From Macrosoma leucophasiata (taxonomy: Eukaryota > Arthropoda > Insecta > Lepidoptera > Hedylidae): a DNA stretch of 64,000 nucleotides. Below the pieces are notes generated by a model. That model searched no databases, was not told the DNA's origin, and saw only the letters and a program-made list of their open reading frames with translations. Position numbers and translations under genes: made by a program. The stretch lies in the NCBI GenBank assembly GCA_036365455.1, contig JAWQUS010000002.1, positions 7,192,001-7,256,000 of the forward strand, in the 5' to 3' direction. Within the stretch, counting starts at the first letter, position 1. Each line of letters begins with the position of its first letter. This document shows, piece after piece, positions 27,701 through 37,974 of the stretch.

Positions 27701-30700
27701 GCGTCTCTTGAAACTAATTTCGTAAACTTACTCCAGAAATGCAGGATCTGTTGGATACATGGCGCACGCGAACAAGAAATCTTGCCAAATCAGTAAACCC
27801 AGCTCATCACACCGTTGGTAGAAATAATCTGACTCATAAACTCCTCCACCCCAAACCCTTAACATTGCCATGTGAGAACTGCGCGCTGCCATCAGTAAAC
27901 TGTCAACTTAAGAAAAGTACTGATTTTGAAATAATTAGGATATAAGCAAAGCATTGAAGACGAAAGTCTTTAACCAGTGCGTTTTACCGGTGACGACCTA
28001 CGGTGCCGAGACGTGGTCTCTCACTATGGGTCTCGTACGAAAGCTCCAAGTCACTCAGCGGTCAACGGAGAGGGCTATGCTCGGCGTTTCCCTACTGGAT
28101 CGAATCAGAAATTAAGAGATCCGTAGGCGAACGAAAGTCGCTGACATAGCCAAGCAGATCTCCAAGCTGAAGTGGCAATGGGAAGGGCACATAGCTCGGA
28201 GAACCGAGAGCCGCTGGGGCAGAAAGGTTCTCGAGTGGAGACCACGTATCGGCAAGCGCAGCGTAGGGCGTCCACCTGCAAGATGGACCGACGACCTAGT
28301 GAAGGCTGCAGGTACCCGCTGGATGCACGTCGCTTCCGATCGGTCGGCATGGAGGTCATTGGGGGAGGCCTATGTTCAGCAGTGGACGTCCTATGGCTGA
28401 TATGATGAAGCAAAGCATATGAAACAAGCTGCAAGCTAGCAAGAAATATTGCGCATCGAGCTTAGGAAAGAGATAATTAATTGGCTAGTTTCAACTTTGT
28501 AGGGCGTATCTCTGTTGCACACGGCTTAAGTAAATATTGACAGTGCGGTATTCATAGATTTATTATACTTCTATGGTGGTATTGGTCAAAATTTGATCAA
28601 AATTGTTGACAAACGTCATATAGGTAGTGTGCGAAAGAGATACTTTACAGAGCTGAGATTAGTCGAAATCTCTTTCCTGTTTCTTTTCTCGATGTGCAAT
28701 ATAACTTGAAGCTTCTATTTTTTATAAAATTGGTAGGAATACAAGCATACGTTCACATTGAAGGTAAACGGATTCTGTAGCCTATAAATGTCTACATACA
28801 AACAAAGATTTCGATGTATATGCATTGATACTCCTGAGCCAAGGTTGATGACTCTGTACCGGAAAGTACAGGGCCGTGTATGACCTGGCCGAATCACGAT
28901 AGTGCTGAACACTATCTTCTAACGGCAGTTACATTAGGTGATTACCTACGCCTTCGAACTCCGTCATTGAAGCTGTCCATCGTAGCATCAGAATTATTCT
29001 CATGTTCCAAGCATGAGATATGACAGCACTAAGTTAAATGCTTCCTCCTACAAATATGGCATACGAGGAAATGGGCACAAGGAGCTCAATATATCCATTT
29101 CCCTTTCCTTAATGCTCTGTTTTGTATGTTTTGAAGGGATTTTACACTTAGCACATGAACTATTAAACTAATAATGTAAGGTAGACGAAATACAGCATTA
29201 AAAAGACCTGACAAACTTTAAAAAAAAAACACAGATTACGATAAAAACATACCTGTATGTCTGTTATAACCATTTTCAGGTAGAATATGCGACGGTATCC
29301 AGTTTGAACCTTTCATGAAAATCGGATACCCATTGACTTTGAAATAAAACGTAAGCCCTTGACCGGCTGTTGTATTGCCTGAAATAATGTTCATAAATAT
29401 GGTTTACTATTCGATTAAAAACGTTAGTAAAAATATAACGAGACAGAAAATGACATGATTATAAATGATTCGATAAAAAACCAACCCAATATCAGCGATG
29501 CATCCTCTTCAACAAGTTCTATGATACGAAAACCAATTCTTACATGTTTACGTGTATGATCTCCACCGTTATAAGCCTTCAGGGTTACATGTAAGTCATA
29601 CAGATTCTGATCACCAAAGCCATTTGGCCACCAAGCACTGATAACGTTCTGCAATTTAATTTCAATGTCATATTTAATAAGTGAATTTTACTGTCGTTTA
29701 GTCTGCAGATTTAATTTTTTTTTTTGAGAAATTACATTTTTGTACCATATCGATAGATATGCCATATTGTAATAATAGGTACTATTACATAAGTAGTACT
29801 AAATACGAGAGCAAAACCTACCTCGCTAATTGTCATATTGAGGTCAGCCTCAACAGTGCCGTCTCCTCTCGTAGTAACATCTAAATTTCGTCCAATTCTT
29901 ATGGATTGTGGACCATCAACTGTCAATACTGCACCTAGGTGACCATTGATTTCTTTCTTCGTTCCATTTGATTCTATATGCGCAATTATTCTTAGAAACC
30001 ATTGCGAACCTTTCTTCTCAGTGTGTGTAGTAACAGATCTTATAATAGCTTCATCATAAAATTCGAATGCTACTTGCTTCCTAAAAAGATTGTCATTGAT
30101 CTTTTCATGACAAAATAGCAATACTTATAGTATTGCGTGAAGTTGTTGAATTAAATAAAATCGATTTTTAGTACTTAATTTAAATACTTTATTTGTACTT
30201 GACCTACTTTTTTATGTTATAAAAGTAGCAAACAAGCATGCAATTTACATTGATGTTAAGTGATGACTGCAGCCTATAGACACCCACACAATGACCAGAG
30301 GTTAAAATGCAGATGCGTTGCCACTCCTGAGGCCAAAGGTGTTATGCCTCTGTGCCGGCAATTACAGGGCCGTACATTACCACCTGACCGGAACACGATA
30401 GTGCTAAACACTATCATTTAGTGGCAAGTATATAAGGTAAAGCGGTAGCGAGCTACGCGAGCTCCATCACTGGAGCTCTACCACCAGTAAAACTTATTCT
30501 GCACAGTAATGAATGGTACGTAGGTACATTGCTAAACGGAAGGCAAAAAAAAAACAAATGCCGCATCCTTCGACCTAACCTGGCAATGTCGGGGCCGCCC
30601 TTTATTAAATACGAGTAATTACCTACAATTAATTAACATGTTTTATTCAAAAAAGAACCTGTTTTATAGAATTTACCGTTGCATAGTCGTTAGTCTGCAG

Positions 30701-33700
30701 ATTACCTAGGAAATCTACATATCATCTAGTTAATGTATGAAAAATTATTTTTTTTCTACTTTAACTGACTCAGCCAGATATATCTGCAGAATACCTCGTT
30801 AATCTGCTCCCTAACAGATTAACACAAATTAATAGTATATATATATATATATATATTTATTATAGACAAAACGTTTACCCCCATCTCACCTGATGGAAAG
30901 TGAAGATGTGGCCGCAGATGAAGCGCGCTTGTCTAGAAGGTACCTATTCACTCTAATGTTGAAAATTTTTAAGGTTATAGATTTTCGAAAACAAAAAAGC
31001 CGGCAGGATGTTCCATCCCTTGGCTGTTCGCATAATAAACGTAGAGCCGAAACGCTTGGTTCGATATATGTATAATTACCTAAATCAACACTACGGCACT
31101 TCAGCTAGTAGTTGCATGGATAAAATTATCATATTATGTATGACGCGTACCAAAGACCGACTGAGGGAAAAGCGGGTCCCCAATCCCAGCTGAATGATGC
31201 CTGCATTTTCCTTAGTTGGTTGGCATTGCACTCGCCATTGTATTCATTTGGCACACACGCCGGCGCCGCGAAATACTTGTCAGAGCGTACCCGAGCTGCT
31301 TCTATCGGTGATGCAAAATTGAATTTCAATTCGTTCAAACCAATCTATAACAAATTGAAGTTTAATACCTATATAGTACATTTCTATCGTGATTATAAAC
31401 AAGGTCGCTAAATAGGAAAATAAACAAAGTTATTTCTAAAACAATCATAATATCTTTAAGGCATGTTCTTTTAAGCGAGCTCTAATTCAAGAAGAAAAAC
31501 GGCTTCTTACAAAAGCTTCTTCGCCGCGAGACTAAATTAAGCAAATGTTTTTTTGCAACTTTAGGCTTGGCCTTACATTAAAAGTTGTATAATCTTTTAT
31601 TGCTGGACCTTCTCATTTACTTTAAATAGTTTTTGCCTCTGAGGATCGATCTATCCTATTTTCATGTAGATAAATCATATTTTCTTGTCATACTACAGTC
31701 CAGAACTTGGACTAAATCCTTTAGTCTGAGGTCAATACGTTACGTGGACAGTCAATGTTTTTTTGTTCAACTTGATGGACATGATTAAATCAAAATAATT
31801 AATTCGTTTACATTCATTATGATAAAAAAATATTTTTCAACTTTTCTTCTGCGAAACTTTAAAAATAAATTTATTTTCCGGTATGATAAGTATCACGACC
31901 CCTTAAAGTATTGCTACTGTTTTAAAATAAACTTTTTGTGAAATATCGATAATCATTAACAAAGTTCTCGAACATACGAACCTTCAAGTGTTGTATAACA
32001 TCGAACACGTATTTGACAAACATGTTGCTAGTACTTCCTAATGGAAACTGATTTAGCTCAACAAAACATACAGTGTCTACGCCATCAAGTACCAATTGTG
32101 CTACCGATGCCTCCAGGTGGTCGGCGCTGACTGAAATTAGATATTAAGCTTGAACAACGGAGAACTCTTATTGACAACTCTTAAGTTAAGTTAGTTTAAG
32201 TAAGGAAAATTATTTTAGTTCTATGTGATTTTTTGAATCTTTGCTAAATCTACTTACGTACTGTTTATTTCTAATGAATATTATAGAAATCTAGTTGAAT
32301 AGGACTTTTATTAGTTTATTCTCAGCTACTTGTATTAAATTCAGATTGGTTTTAGATGTGGAACCCCAGATTTGTATTAGATATTCTATATGTGGTTTTA
32401 TTAGCGAATAATAAATTGTGTAACGTATTTGCTTTGGAAGGCAGCGAACAATGCCGCGGATAGAACCGGTAAACGCAGTTAGTTTTTATATTACTTGTTT
32501 GATGTATGGTAGACAAGTTAGTTTTTTTTTGTTGTCTAGATAAAGACCGAGATATTTTTCAGTGTCTGAAATGCGTAAGGTTTGATTGTTAATTTTTAGA
32601 GGCGTGTACTTCGTATTTTTTTTATTTTTTGCTACAAATAATACATATTCCTATTTAGCTACATTATTACCTAGAAGATTATTTTGGAACCACTCATTGA
32701 GAACAACGAGATCTCTTTGAGCATCATCTATGATCGATTTGATGTTGTGTCCAAAGTAAAAGATAGTGGTGTCATCTGCATATAATGTTAGTTCACCCTT
32801 TATGTTCAGTTTATTGATATTATTAATATAAATTAGGAACAAGAGTGGCCCCAGGATGGATCCTTGAGGTACGCCATATGTTATTGGTTTAAAGATACTT
32901 TCATAATTTCCATTCATGTATACATATACATTCACTTATTCTGTCAATCTCTGTTTCAAAACCCGATGTCGTTAATCGCTTTTCATACAACATTTCTACA
33001 AGGTTAGACCATAATTATATGAAACAAGTAAGTAGATAATAAAAAATAGTAGTAAGTAAACAACCGTTGAATCGAGCTGTATAAGTCCACGTATCGTACG
33101 CAACCCATCGCGTAAGTACATCATTGAAGCCCTTAAAGATGTCATCTATAATGCCTGCTCGCTGCAAATCTGAATATACACCTCCAGGAACTGATCCAGG
33201 GATATTGATGCCTGAAATTAAACATAGAATTAAATTAAGAATTAAGTATCTACTATTTTAAGACGGACTGAGTTTTTTATGTCAAAAGGTTGACAAGACG
33301 GGCCACTTGATGGAAAGTGATCACCGTCGTCTATGAACATTTACAACACCAGCGGAGTTGCCAACGCGCTGCCAACCCTGGAGGACGCCAGGGTTGGCAA
33401 CGCGTTGGCAACTCCCCTCTTATGACGCCAGTTTTGATGAATCCCTTAGTGTAGCGCTGAGGATACCCTCTTCGAGATCTCTTTGAACATAATCTATGAT
33501 CCCTGATCATATCACCTCAGATGGAAGTTCGTTCCACTATTTGCACGTTCTGGACAGAAACGAGGTCCTAGCAGTAATGAGTCCTCAAAAGGTAACCATG
33601 ATATGTAGAGTCGACTCTACTTGAGGTTTCACCACGGGGTTTCACCATGGTTTAGAATATAATTAAAGTCGTAAGAGTAGGGTACTGTCACATGTAGAAT

Positions 33701-34235
33701 TGACTCTATTAATGGAGCTTGATAGAGTATAATGAAAGTGGTAAAGGTAACTGAGACAAGTAGAGTGTACATGATTTAACTTCAAGCAGAGTGACTATCT
33801 TTTAATCATGGATCCATGTGTTTGATATTCTCTATAGAGTATAATACAAGTCATAAGCCGTAACTATTATTACATGATACATAACATAAGAGGAAAATAT
33901 GTAATAATACTTTTTATTGGAGAATGCCTGGATATATTATTACAATTATGCTCTATGAATATAGCGCTACTTTTTTTTGAATATAAATGTATAATTTATT
34001 GGTTACTTGCACATTAATTAGTGATGTTATATTCTACATTTCTTACAAGTAAATCTTTGAGAAATAATTAATTACAAAAAAAAATAATGAATAACTTACT
34101 TTTATTGTTGTTTACCAAATTCCAAGAAACATCTTTATTTGCCGACGTCAGTCCTAATTTGAAATATGCGCAATTAGTACTGTGCACGTGAATAAAAATA
34201 AAGGTTATATAGAAATACGATACTATCTTCTTCAT
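21546..34235 (-). CDS. MANBA: Beta-mannosidase (glycoside hydrolase family 2), gene span
   Basis: Twelve exons on the minus strand, about 891 residues, the usual length for animal lysosomal beta-mannosidase, which removes terminal beta-linked mannose from N-glycan fragments. Order: signal peptide, GH2 sugar-binding fold, immunoglobulin-like middle, (beta/alpha)8 catalytic barrel, C-terminal beta domains. Family motifs: [69 protein letters not shown] (acid/base Glu) and FASEYGFQS (nucleophile Glu), [18 protein letters not shown]. All junctions keep phase except between the exons at 29253-29378 and 27732-27899, where the obvious sites leave the frame one base off and a few residues seem to be missing. 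Introns hold LINE, SINE and MITE copies. The identity is certain; whether the gene is intact depends on that junction. Confidence 0.93.
22128..22370 (-). repeat. Repeat A copy, reverse
   Basis: TTCAGCACTATCGTGTTCC to TGAACTGCATGCATG, in the last beta-mannosidase intron. Confidence 0.7.
22726..23111 (-). CDS. MANBA: Beta-mannosidase exon 11
   Basis: Begins [20 protein letters not shown] and continues into the C-terminal beta domain. Acceptor ATTTTGCAG, donor CAG|GTATGA. The preceding intron of about 3 kb is full of repeats. Confidence 0.9.
23193..23608 (+). repeat. MITE D copy with internal insertion
   Basis: Ends AGAGCAAC and GTTGCTCT. The middle carries an extra block (23322-23420) with CCCCGTGGTCACACC twice, absent from other copies. 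Confidence 0.65.
23640..24121. repeat. MITE B copy split by a LINE tail
   Basis: Left half 23640-23761, right half 24036-24121 ending GGGCTCGATGTGCAAT. Confidence 0.65.
23762..24035 (+). mobile_element. LINE-like tail with poly(T)/(A)-rich end
   Basis: GC-rich block (CCCCGGGCCTATCTGCCCCC) ending in long T runs; it interrupts a MITE B copy (23640-24121). Typical of a 5'-truncated non-LTR insertion. Confidence 0.45.
24196..24462 (+). repeat. Repeat A copy
   Basis: Near full-length; one of several copies in the 3 kb beta-mannosidase intron. Confidence 0.8.
24828..25298 (+). repeat. Two adjacent repeat A copies
   Basis: A shortened copy (24828-24991) followed by a near full-length one (25029-25298), head to tail. 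A third partial copy lies at 25888-26027. Confidence 0.75.
25492..25529. repeat. Perfect hairpin with 18-base arms
   Basis: CAACAATTTTGACAGGCG, two bases, then its exact reverse complement; followed by CAACAA/TTGTTG-rich sequence. Confidence 0.85.
26078..26207 (-). CDS. MANBA: Beta-mannosidase exon 10
   Basis: Encodes [19 protein letters not shown] and [15 protein letters not shown], the end of the barrel. Acceptor ATATTTCCAG; ends one base into Glu. Confidence 0.92.
26335..26445 (+). repeat. tRNA-related SINE, partial
   Basis: GCCTCAGTAGTCCGAGGTTC, AATTCCCAGGTCAGG (B box) then TTTTTAGGAAGTTTCCCAGT. It lies in a beta-mannosidase intron. Confidence 0.55.
26591..27164 (-). CDS. MANBA: Beta-mannosidase exon 9 (catalytic residues)
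   Basis: Largest exon, 574 bases. Holds [15 protein letters not shown] with the acid/base Glu and [13 protein letters not shown] with the nucleophile Glu. Donor CAG|GTGGGT. Confidence 0.93.
27285..27560 (+). repeat. tRNA-related SINE, near full length
   Basis: Head GTAGCCTACTGGTAGCGGG and tail region GTGACCGGTGAATAATGG.. TGCATGTGTCC.. CCTGCCTACC. Tail-only relatives occur at 1480-1590 and 18245-18345. Confidence 0.5.
27732..27899 (-). CDS. MANBA: Beta-mannosidase exon 8 (first part of the catalytic barrel)
   Basis: Encodes [19 protein letters not shown], then [20 protein letters not shown] and FACAMYPTD. Acceptor TTGACAG; an internal acceptor (exon from 27885) would fit exon 7's phase but drop conserved residues. 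Confidence 0.87.
27958..28405 (+). mobile_element. RTE-like LINE, C-terminal part of the reverse transcriptase
   Basis: On the + strand: [38 protein letters not shown], a region resembling [20 protein letters not shown], then [19 protein letters not shown] and the end QQWTSYG-like. This is the usual 3' piece of these lepidopteran LINEs, with frame breaks. Inserted in the beta-mannosidase intron. Confidence 0.75.
28447..28700. repeat. MITE B copy
   Basis: Inverted ends ATTGCGCATCGAGC and CTCGATGTGCAAT; arms contain GAAAGAGATAA.. and the centre TTGACAAACGTCA. Confidence 0.75.
28715..28985 (+). repeat. Repeat A copy
   Basis: Directly follows a MITE B copy; in the beta-mannosidase intron with the phase problem. 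Confidence 0.7.
29253..29378 (-). CDS. MANBA: Beta-mannosidase exon 7
   Basis: Encodes [20 protein letters not shown] and [15 protein letters not shown]. The strong donor CAG|GTATGT leaves one base, whereas exon 8 needs two. Using GT at 29248-29247 instead would keep frame (adding Gly-Ile) but is a poor donor. Confidence 0.85.
29486..29648 (-). CDS. MANBA: Beta-mannosidase exon 6
   Basis: Encodes [19 protein letters not shown] and [13 protein letters not shown]. Donor TTGG|GTTGGT, a weak but in-phase site. Confidence 0.85.
29822..30080 (-). CDS. MANBA: Beta-mannosidase exon 5
   Basis: Encodes [16 protein letters not shown] through ADLNMTISE, the immunoglobulin-like middle domain. Acceptor CTTTTTAG, donor GAG|GTAGGT. 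Confidence 0.88.
30219..30489 (+). repeat. Repeat A copy
   Basis: Near full-length (GCAAACAAGCATGCAATTTA to CTACCACCAGT). Confidence 0.8.
30837..30857. repeat. (TA)n microsatellite
   Basis: About ten TA units. A second run lies at 57305-57336. Confidence 0.8.
31151..31344 (-). CDS. MANBA: Beta-mannosidase exon 4
   Basis: Encodes [19 protein letters not shown] and [16 protein letters not shown], a signature of the family. Ends two bases into the Trp codon completed by exon 5. Confidence 0.92.
31982..32130 (-). CDS. MANBA: Beta-mannosidase exon 3
   Basis: Acceptor CTAATTTCAG. Encodes [20 protein letters not shown] and MFVKYVFDV, sugar-binding domain strands. In phase with both neighbours. 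Confidence 0.9.
32260..32940 (-). mobile_element. Non-LTR reverse transcriptase fragment
   Basis: 32651-32935 encodes [20 protein letters not shown] and [11 protein letters not shown]: the RT palm with the YADD catalytic box. Below it, in shifted frames, are [15 protein letters not shown] and [17 protein letters not shown], the thumb of the same protein. Both ends are missing. It lies in a beta-mannosidase intron. Confidence 0.82.
33065..33211 (-). CDS. MANBA: Beta-mannosidase exon 2
   Basis: Acceptor TAATTTCAG. Encodes [39 protein letters not shown]: the start of the GH2 sugar-binding domain. Confidence 0.9.
33356..33416. repeat. Strong hairpin with 28-base arms
   Basis: GGAGTTGCCAACGCG..CCAACCCTGG pairs with CCAGGGTTGG..CGCGTTGGCAACTCC around a six-base loop; one mismatch. 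Part of a repeat in a beta-mannosidase upstream region. Confidence 0.85.
34100..34235 (-). CDS. MANBA: Beta-mannosidase exon 1 (start and signal peptide)
   Basis: ATG at 34235-34233, then a hydrophobic signal sequence ([15 protein letters not shown]) and SWNLVNNN. Donor AA|GTAAGT. The start is chosen as the only Met before a secretory leader in frame with exon 2. Confidence 0.85.
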
Positions 34236-34653
34236 TGTCACTGATACACAGTTTGATATTCTAAAAACACAAACAATTCACGTTGTTATTGATAACGCGC
34301 TGAGCTCGTCACTAATCGGAGTAAATGGACCGTCATGCACACAATTGTTAGTAATGATGTAACTCTGCCTCCAATTTGCTGTATCGGTAACAATACGAAC
34401 AAAATGAGAACATTGTTTCTTTTTTATTTGGGTGTATTTTAATTGACTACTGAATAATTATTTGTTTTCAAATTGTGTTATTAATACCTATTATATTATA
34501 AAATAGGTATAGAGCCGATCAATTTATGGGGGGTATGTCAAATAAATTAGAACAATGTGTTCTTTGTCAATAGTTTTGTTTGAACGTAAGTTAATTAATA
34601 CAGTTGCTATTAAAACTTGTTTATTTCCTTCCTCTGGTTTCTTTATTTGTAAT

Positions 34654-34706
34654 GTTAGAGGGATTGTAATCCCTATTATATGTTAGAGGGATTGTAATCC
34701 CTATAT
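34654..34706. repeat. Tandem pair of a short palindrome
   Basis: TGTTAGAGGGATTGTAATCC occurs twice head to tail; each unit holds the palindrome AGGGATTGTAATCCCT with a short centre. Confidence 0.75.
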
Positions 34707-34827
34707 TCAAAATTCAATTTTTTTTTATTTGGAACATAATACAAAATCACAAAAAGAAAATGGAAACGATGACAATCGCAAAAGTAAGAGATACCTGTAC
34801 GAGAATAGAATAGAATAGAAGAATTAG

Positions 34828-35400
34828 AAAATATTTTTATTTCGAATAGATCTTTACAGATACTTTCAAAACGTCAATAAATCATAAACTACCTAGAGCG
34901 AATAACCATTACATATAGTAAAAGCAAAATCATAGATTAATAGTAAATTAAAAATTAGAATTTAAACTACTTGGTTAAAACATAATAATCATAAAATTTT
35001 TCAAGAAAAACTTATTCGTCAAGCTCAATGTTATTCACTTAGCAGAGTTCCAAGTGCAGTCACTACTGAGAAGAACTCCGCTACCCACAGAACAGAAAAA
35101 ACTTCTGTTCTGTGCCGCTACCAAACAAACTCAGTAAGAGATCCTTTAAATGAGAGCTTAAATCTAGTACAGATTGTCGTGAAAAATCAAATAATGTCAA
35201 CGTCCATAGCATAGATGCAAATAAACTGCTATCTACTAAATGTGATATAGCCCCTGCAAACCAGAACAGAGCAGTCTCCACCAACAGCACCCGTTCACGA
35301 GTATGACGCATGTGACAGCCATTGCCCTCCTCGACCATTTCAGAGGGAAGTGAGCAACCCGCCACACGACGCCGCCAAAGGCAAAGACAATCAACGCCCT
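34828..35400. repeat. Repeat H copy 2 with internal hairpin
   Basis: Same family as 3217-3500 but longer. Contains the hairpin CACAGAACAGAA..TTCTGTTCTGTG at 35086-35114. A minus-strand open frame of 94 codons covers part of it but shows no domain I recognise. Confidence 0.65.
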
Positions 35401-37302
35401 CCTCCTAACTGACACAGGCAGGTTCCAGTAATCTTATGAGAACACAGGCTAACTATTAACTTAACTACCTAATAATAAAAGAATACAATAAGATTAGGTA
35501 AAACTAAAAAGACAAAATGAAAAAATATATATTTGTGTGTGTGTTTGTGTCTGTGTGCGCGCATGTGTATAAAAGTATAATCGGGTTTTGGCGGGAACCT
35601 TGAAATAGTTGTATGGTGCTCTTATTTTATTTCATTTTCTTGATGTATTTTTGAGTTATATTAAATAAAGTTGGTGGCATTTTGTTTGATACAGGTTTAT
35701 TACAGTGCTCGTGTATAGAGAAATAGAATAACAGTGCGAAAACACGGCCTTTCGGGTAGCCTCCAAAACTTCATTGTAAATGTACCGGTAAAGTAGCCAT
35801 CACTTTACTCGAATTACTGCATGTAACTAACTTGACTGACATAATGAATAATTGACTGACTGACTATATAATACTAACTTTTATGGTACAATGCGAATGC
35901 GAAATATCGTTTTACTTGACACCGGCTCTTTTCTTTGATAAGGCATCGCTGTTACGCATATTAACAGCGATGCCATAACAAAAAAAAAGAAAAGAAGCTT
36001 CAAAAACGTTGCCAAAGAGTATACAAATATTAATGTTGCCTCTTTGATTATATACACGTCTAGATGGAGCGTCGCCTTACAAACGCTGCAAAAACAATGT
36101 CCCAATTCGAAAATCCTTGTGTGCGTGTAACACACACTAGTATGTATATTTTATTCGCTTTACACACACTACTCGACTGGTGAAAATGTTACTTGCTTAT
36201 GACATTTTCCCCTAAAAATAGGGAAAATTAGCTTAAGTCGAGTTCAATTTTTTCATAATGTGTGACATAATAATATTACGATATTCGTCGGGTCGTCTCA
36301 CAGTAGCTTTAGTTATTCGTTTGAAGTTATTTTTAATTTTTTGTTTGTATTGGTACATGTATTAGCTTAAGTTATTCCTTGTTAGTTATTTGTTCTTAGT
36401 GTAAATTACTTTTGGAGAAAAATAAATACATTTTTAAGAACAAAATCTGGAATTGATCCACTAGTTGGCAATTTACAAACCCACAAACAGATACACACGT
36501 CAAACTTAGAACACCCCTCTTTTTCCTTCGGGGGTTATTAAAATAATGTTATAAAAATAAATAAAGGTATATTAAACATATATTTTATAGAGATTTTATT
36601 TTGTAACTTCATAATTCTCTGGGAAGATTTTAAATCAAAAACTGGAAACACAGTAAACATGGCGTTCAATGAATCGTACAAATGCGACGTTAAATTAAAT
36701 ATCGTCGATTTAATTCTTAGTTTAATTCTTAGTAGTTACCGATGATAAGAAATGTTTTTAGATGTTTTCATTCTTCTTTTGTAATTTTGGAACACTTTAA
36801 TAACGCAAATCGTCATAATGAAAACATAGACGTGGACGTGTTTACGTTACAATGACAGTATCGCTACTGAGCGAGCGGAACGAAGTTATGAGCCAACAGT
36901 TAACTGATATTTTTTTGGACGCTTATGAACTTAGATGATCCATCTAGACGTGTATATATTCAAAGTGTTGCCTACAAAGTTATGAAACGAATTAAAAAAA
37001 AGAAAAAACTCTACAAAGGTATAGTACGTATATAAACTATACACCACGGTTGTTGTGATGCCTTTTCTCGAACTTTGTATTACGCAAGCGCGCTTATTCT
37101 TCCTCTCATTTTCTCTCACGATAAATCTTATGAATTTATCTGTCTGTCTCTTGTTACTGTCGCTTTTTCGTTTCATCGACTTTCAAATCACAGCTATGCA
37201 AAAGTAGTTTGCACTTTTAAAATAGGTGACCATTCTACCTCCATTTTCTTCGGAAATACAGAGATATAAATTTGAATCACCATCATCATTATTTCAGCCC
37301 TT

Positions 37303-37586
37303 AGAGCAACACGAGCCACCGGCCGCGGCGGACTGGAGAGGAGTAGCTATAGCGTTTATTACCGATGCAAAACAGTCTGTCATTTTTTCCGGGGGGAAAT
37401 GCATGCGACACACACGCACACTATAAAAATCGTCTATTACGAAATTTACACCTTGACTTTAACAAAATACAGAAACAATTTCACGCACACATTTAAACAT
37501 CTAGGCGACAGGTATACGCCCATTTGGGCTTGTATTTTGGCAGAGGGGAAAGCCTGCATATGGCTACTCCCCTCCGGTGTTGCTCT
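37303..37586 (-). repeat. MITE D copy
   Basis: AGAGCAACACGAGCCACCGG at one end, CTCCGGTGTTGCTCT at the other. It lies about 300 bases upstream of the TMEM179-like start. Confidence 0.7.
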
Positions 37587-37898
37587 ATGTTTCAGCCGAA
37601 AGTCCACTGTTGCTGGACAAAAGGCTTCCATAAATATTGTCGCAACGAACGATCTTTTCGATGGTAAAAATTTTCTTTACAAAGTTAATATTGGAGAGTA
37701 AAATCTTATTTGTTCTCATTGACAGTACAAACCAGTAGAAACATTGTCAAAAAGTATACAAATACAACGTAACATTGTCATGACATATTTACGTTAAGGT
37801 GAAATTCGTGAAATTAAATTATTTACATCATGGTGAAATTCGTGAAATAGGATTTTGCTTACAATAAAAGCGTAATTTTGAATAATAATACCCACACA

Positions 37899-37974
37899 AT
37901 GCTCGGTATACAACTGTATGAAGAATATCGATTTGTAGAAAGAAATGAATCTGAAATAAACACCGCCTGGAAAG
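37899..37974 (+). CDS. TMEM179-like exon 1 (start)
   Basis: ATG LGIQLYEEYRFVERNES.., 25 codons plus one base, donor AAAG|GTAAAC. Chosen because it is the only upstream ATG block ending at a donor in the phase exon 2 needs. Confidence 0.65.

Larger units (their letters stand above)
34236..37898. other. Intergenic region between beta-mannosidase and the TMEM179-like gene
   Basis: Divergent starts flank this region, so both promoters should lie in it. Seen: repeat H, a GT-rich tract at 35535-35570 and MITE D. 36140-37300 has no recognisable element. No TATA box stands out near either start. Confidence 0.5.

Noticed and set aside
29004..29057. Segment reading [12 protein letters not shown] as the missing beta-mannosidase microexon
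   Set aside because: No GT donor of any quality follows, and its acceptor gives the wrong phase.
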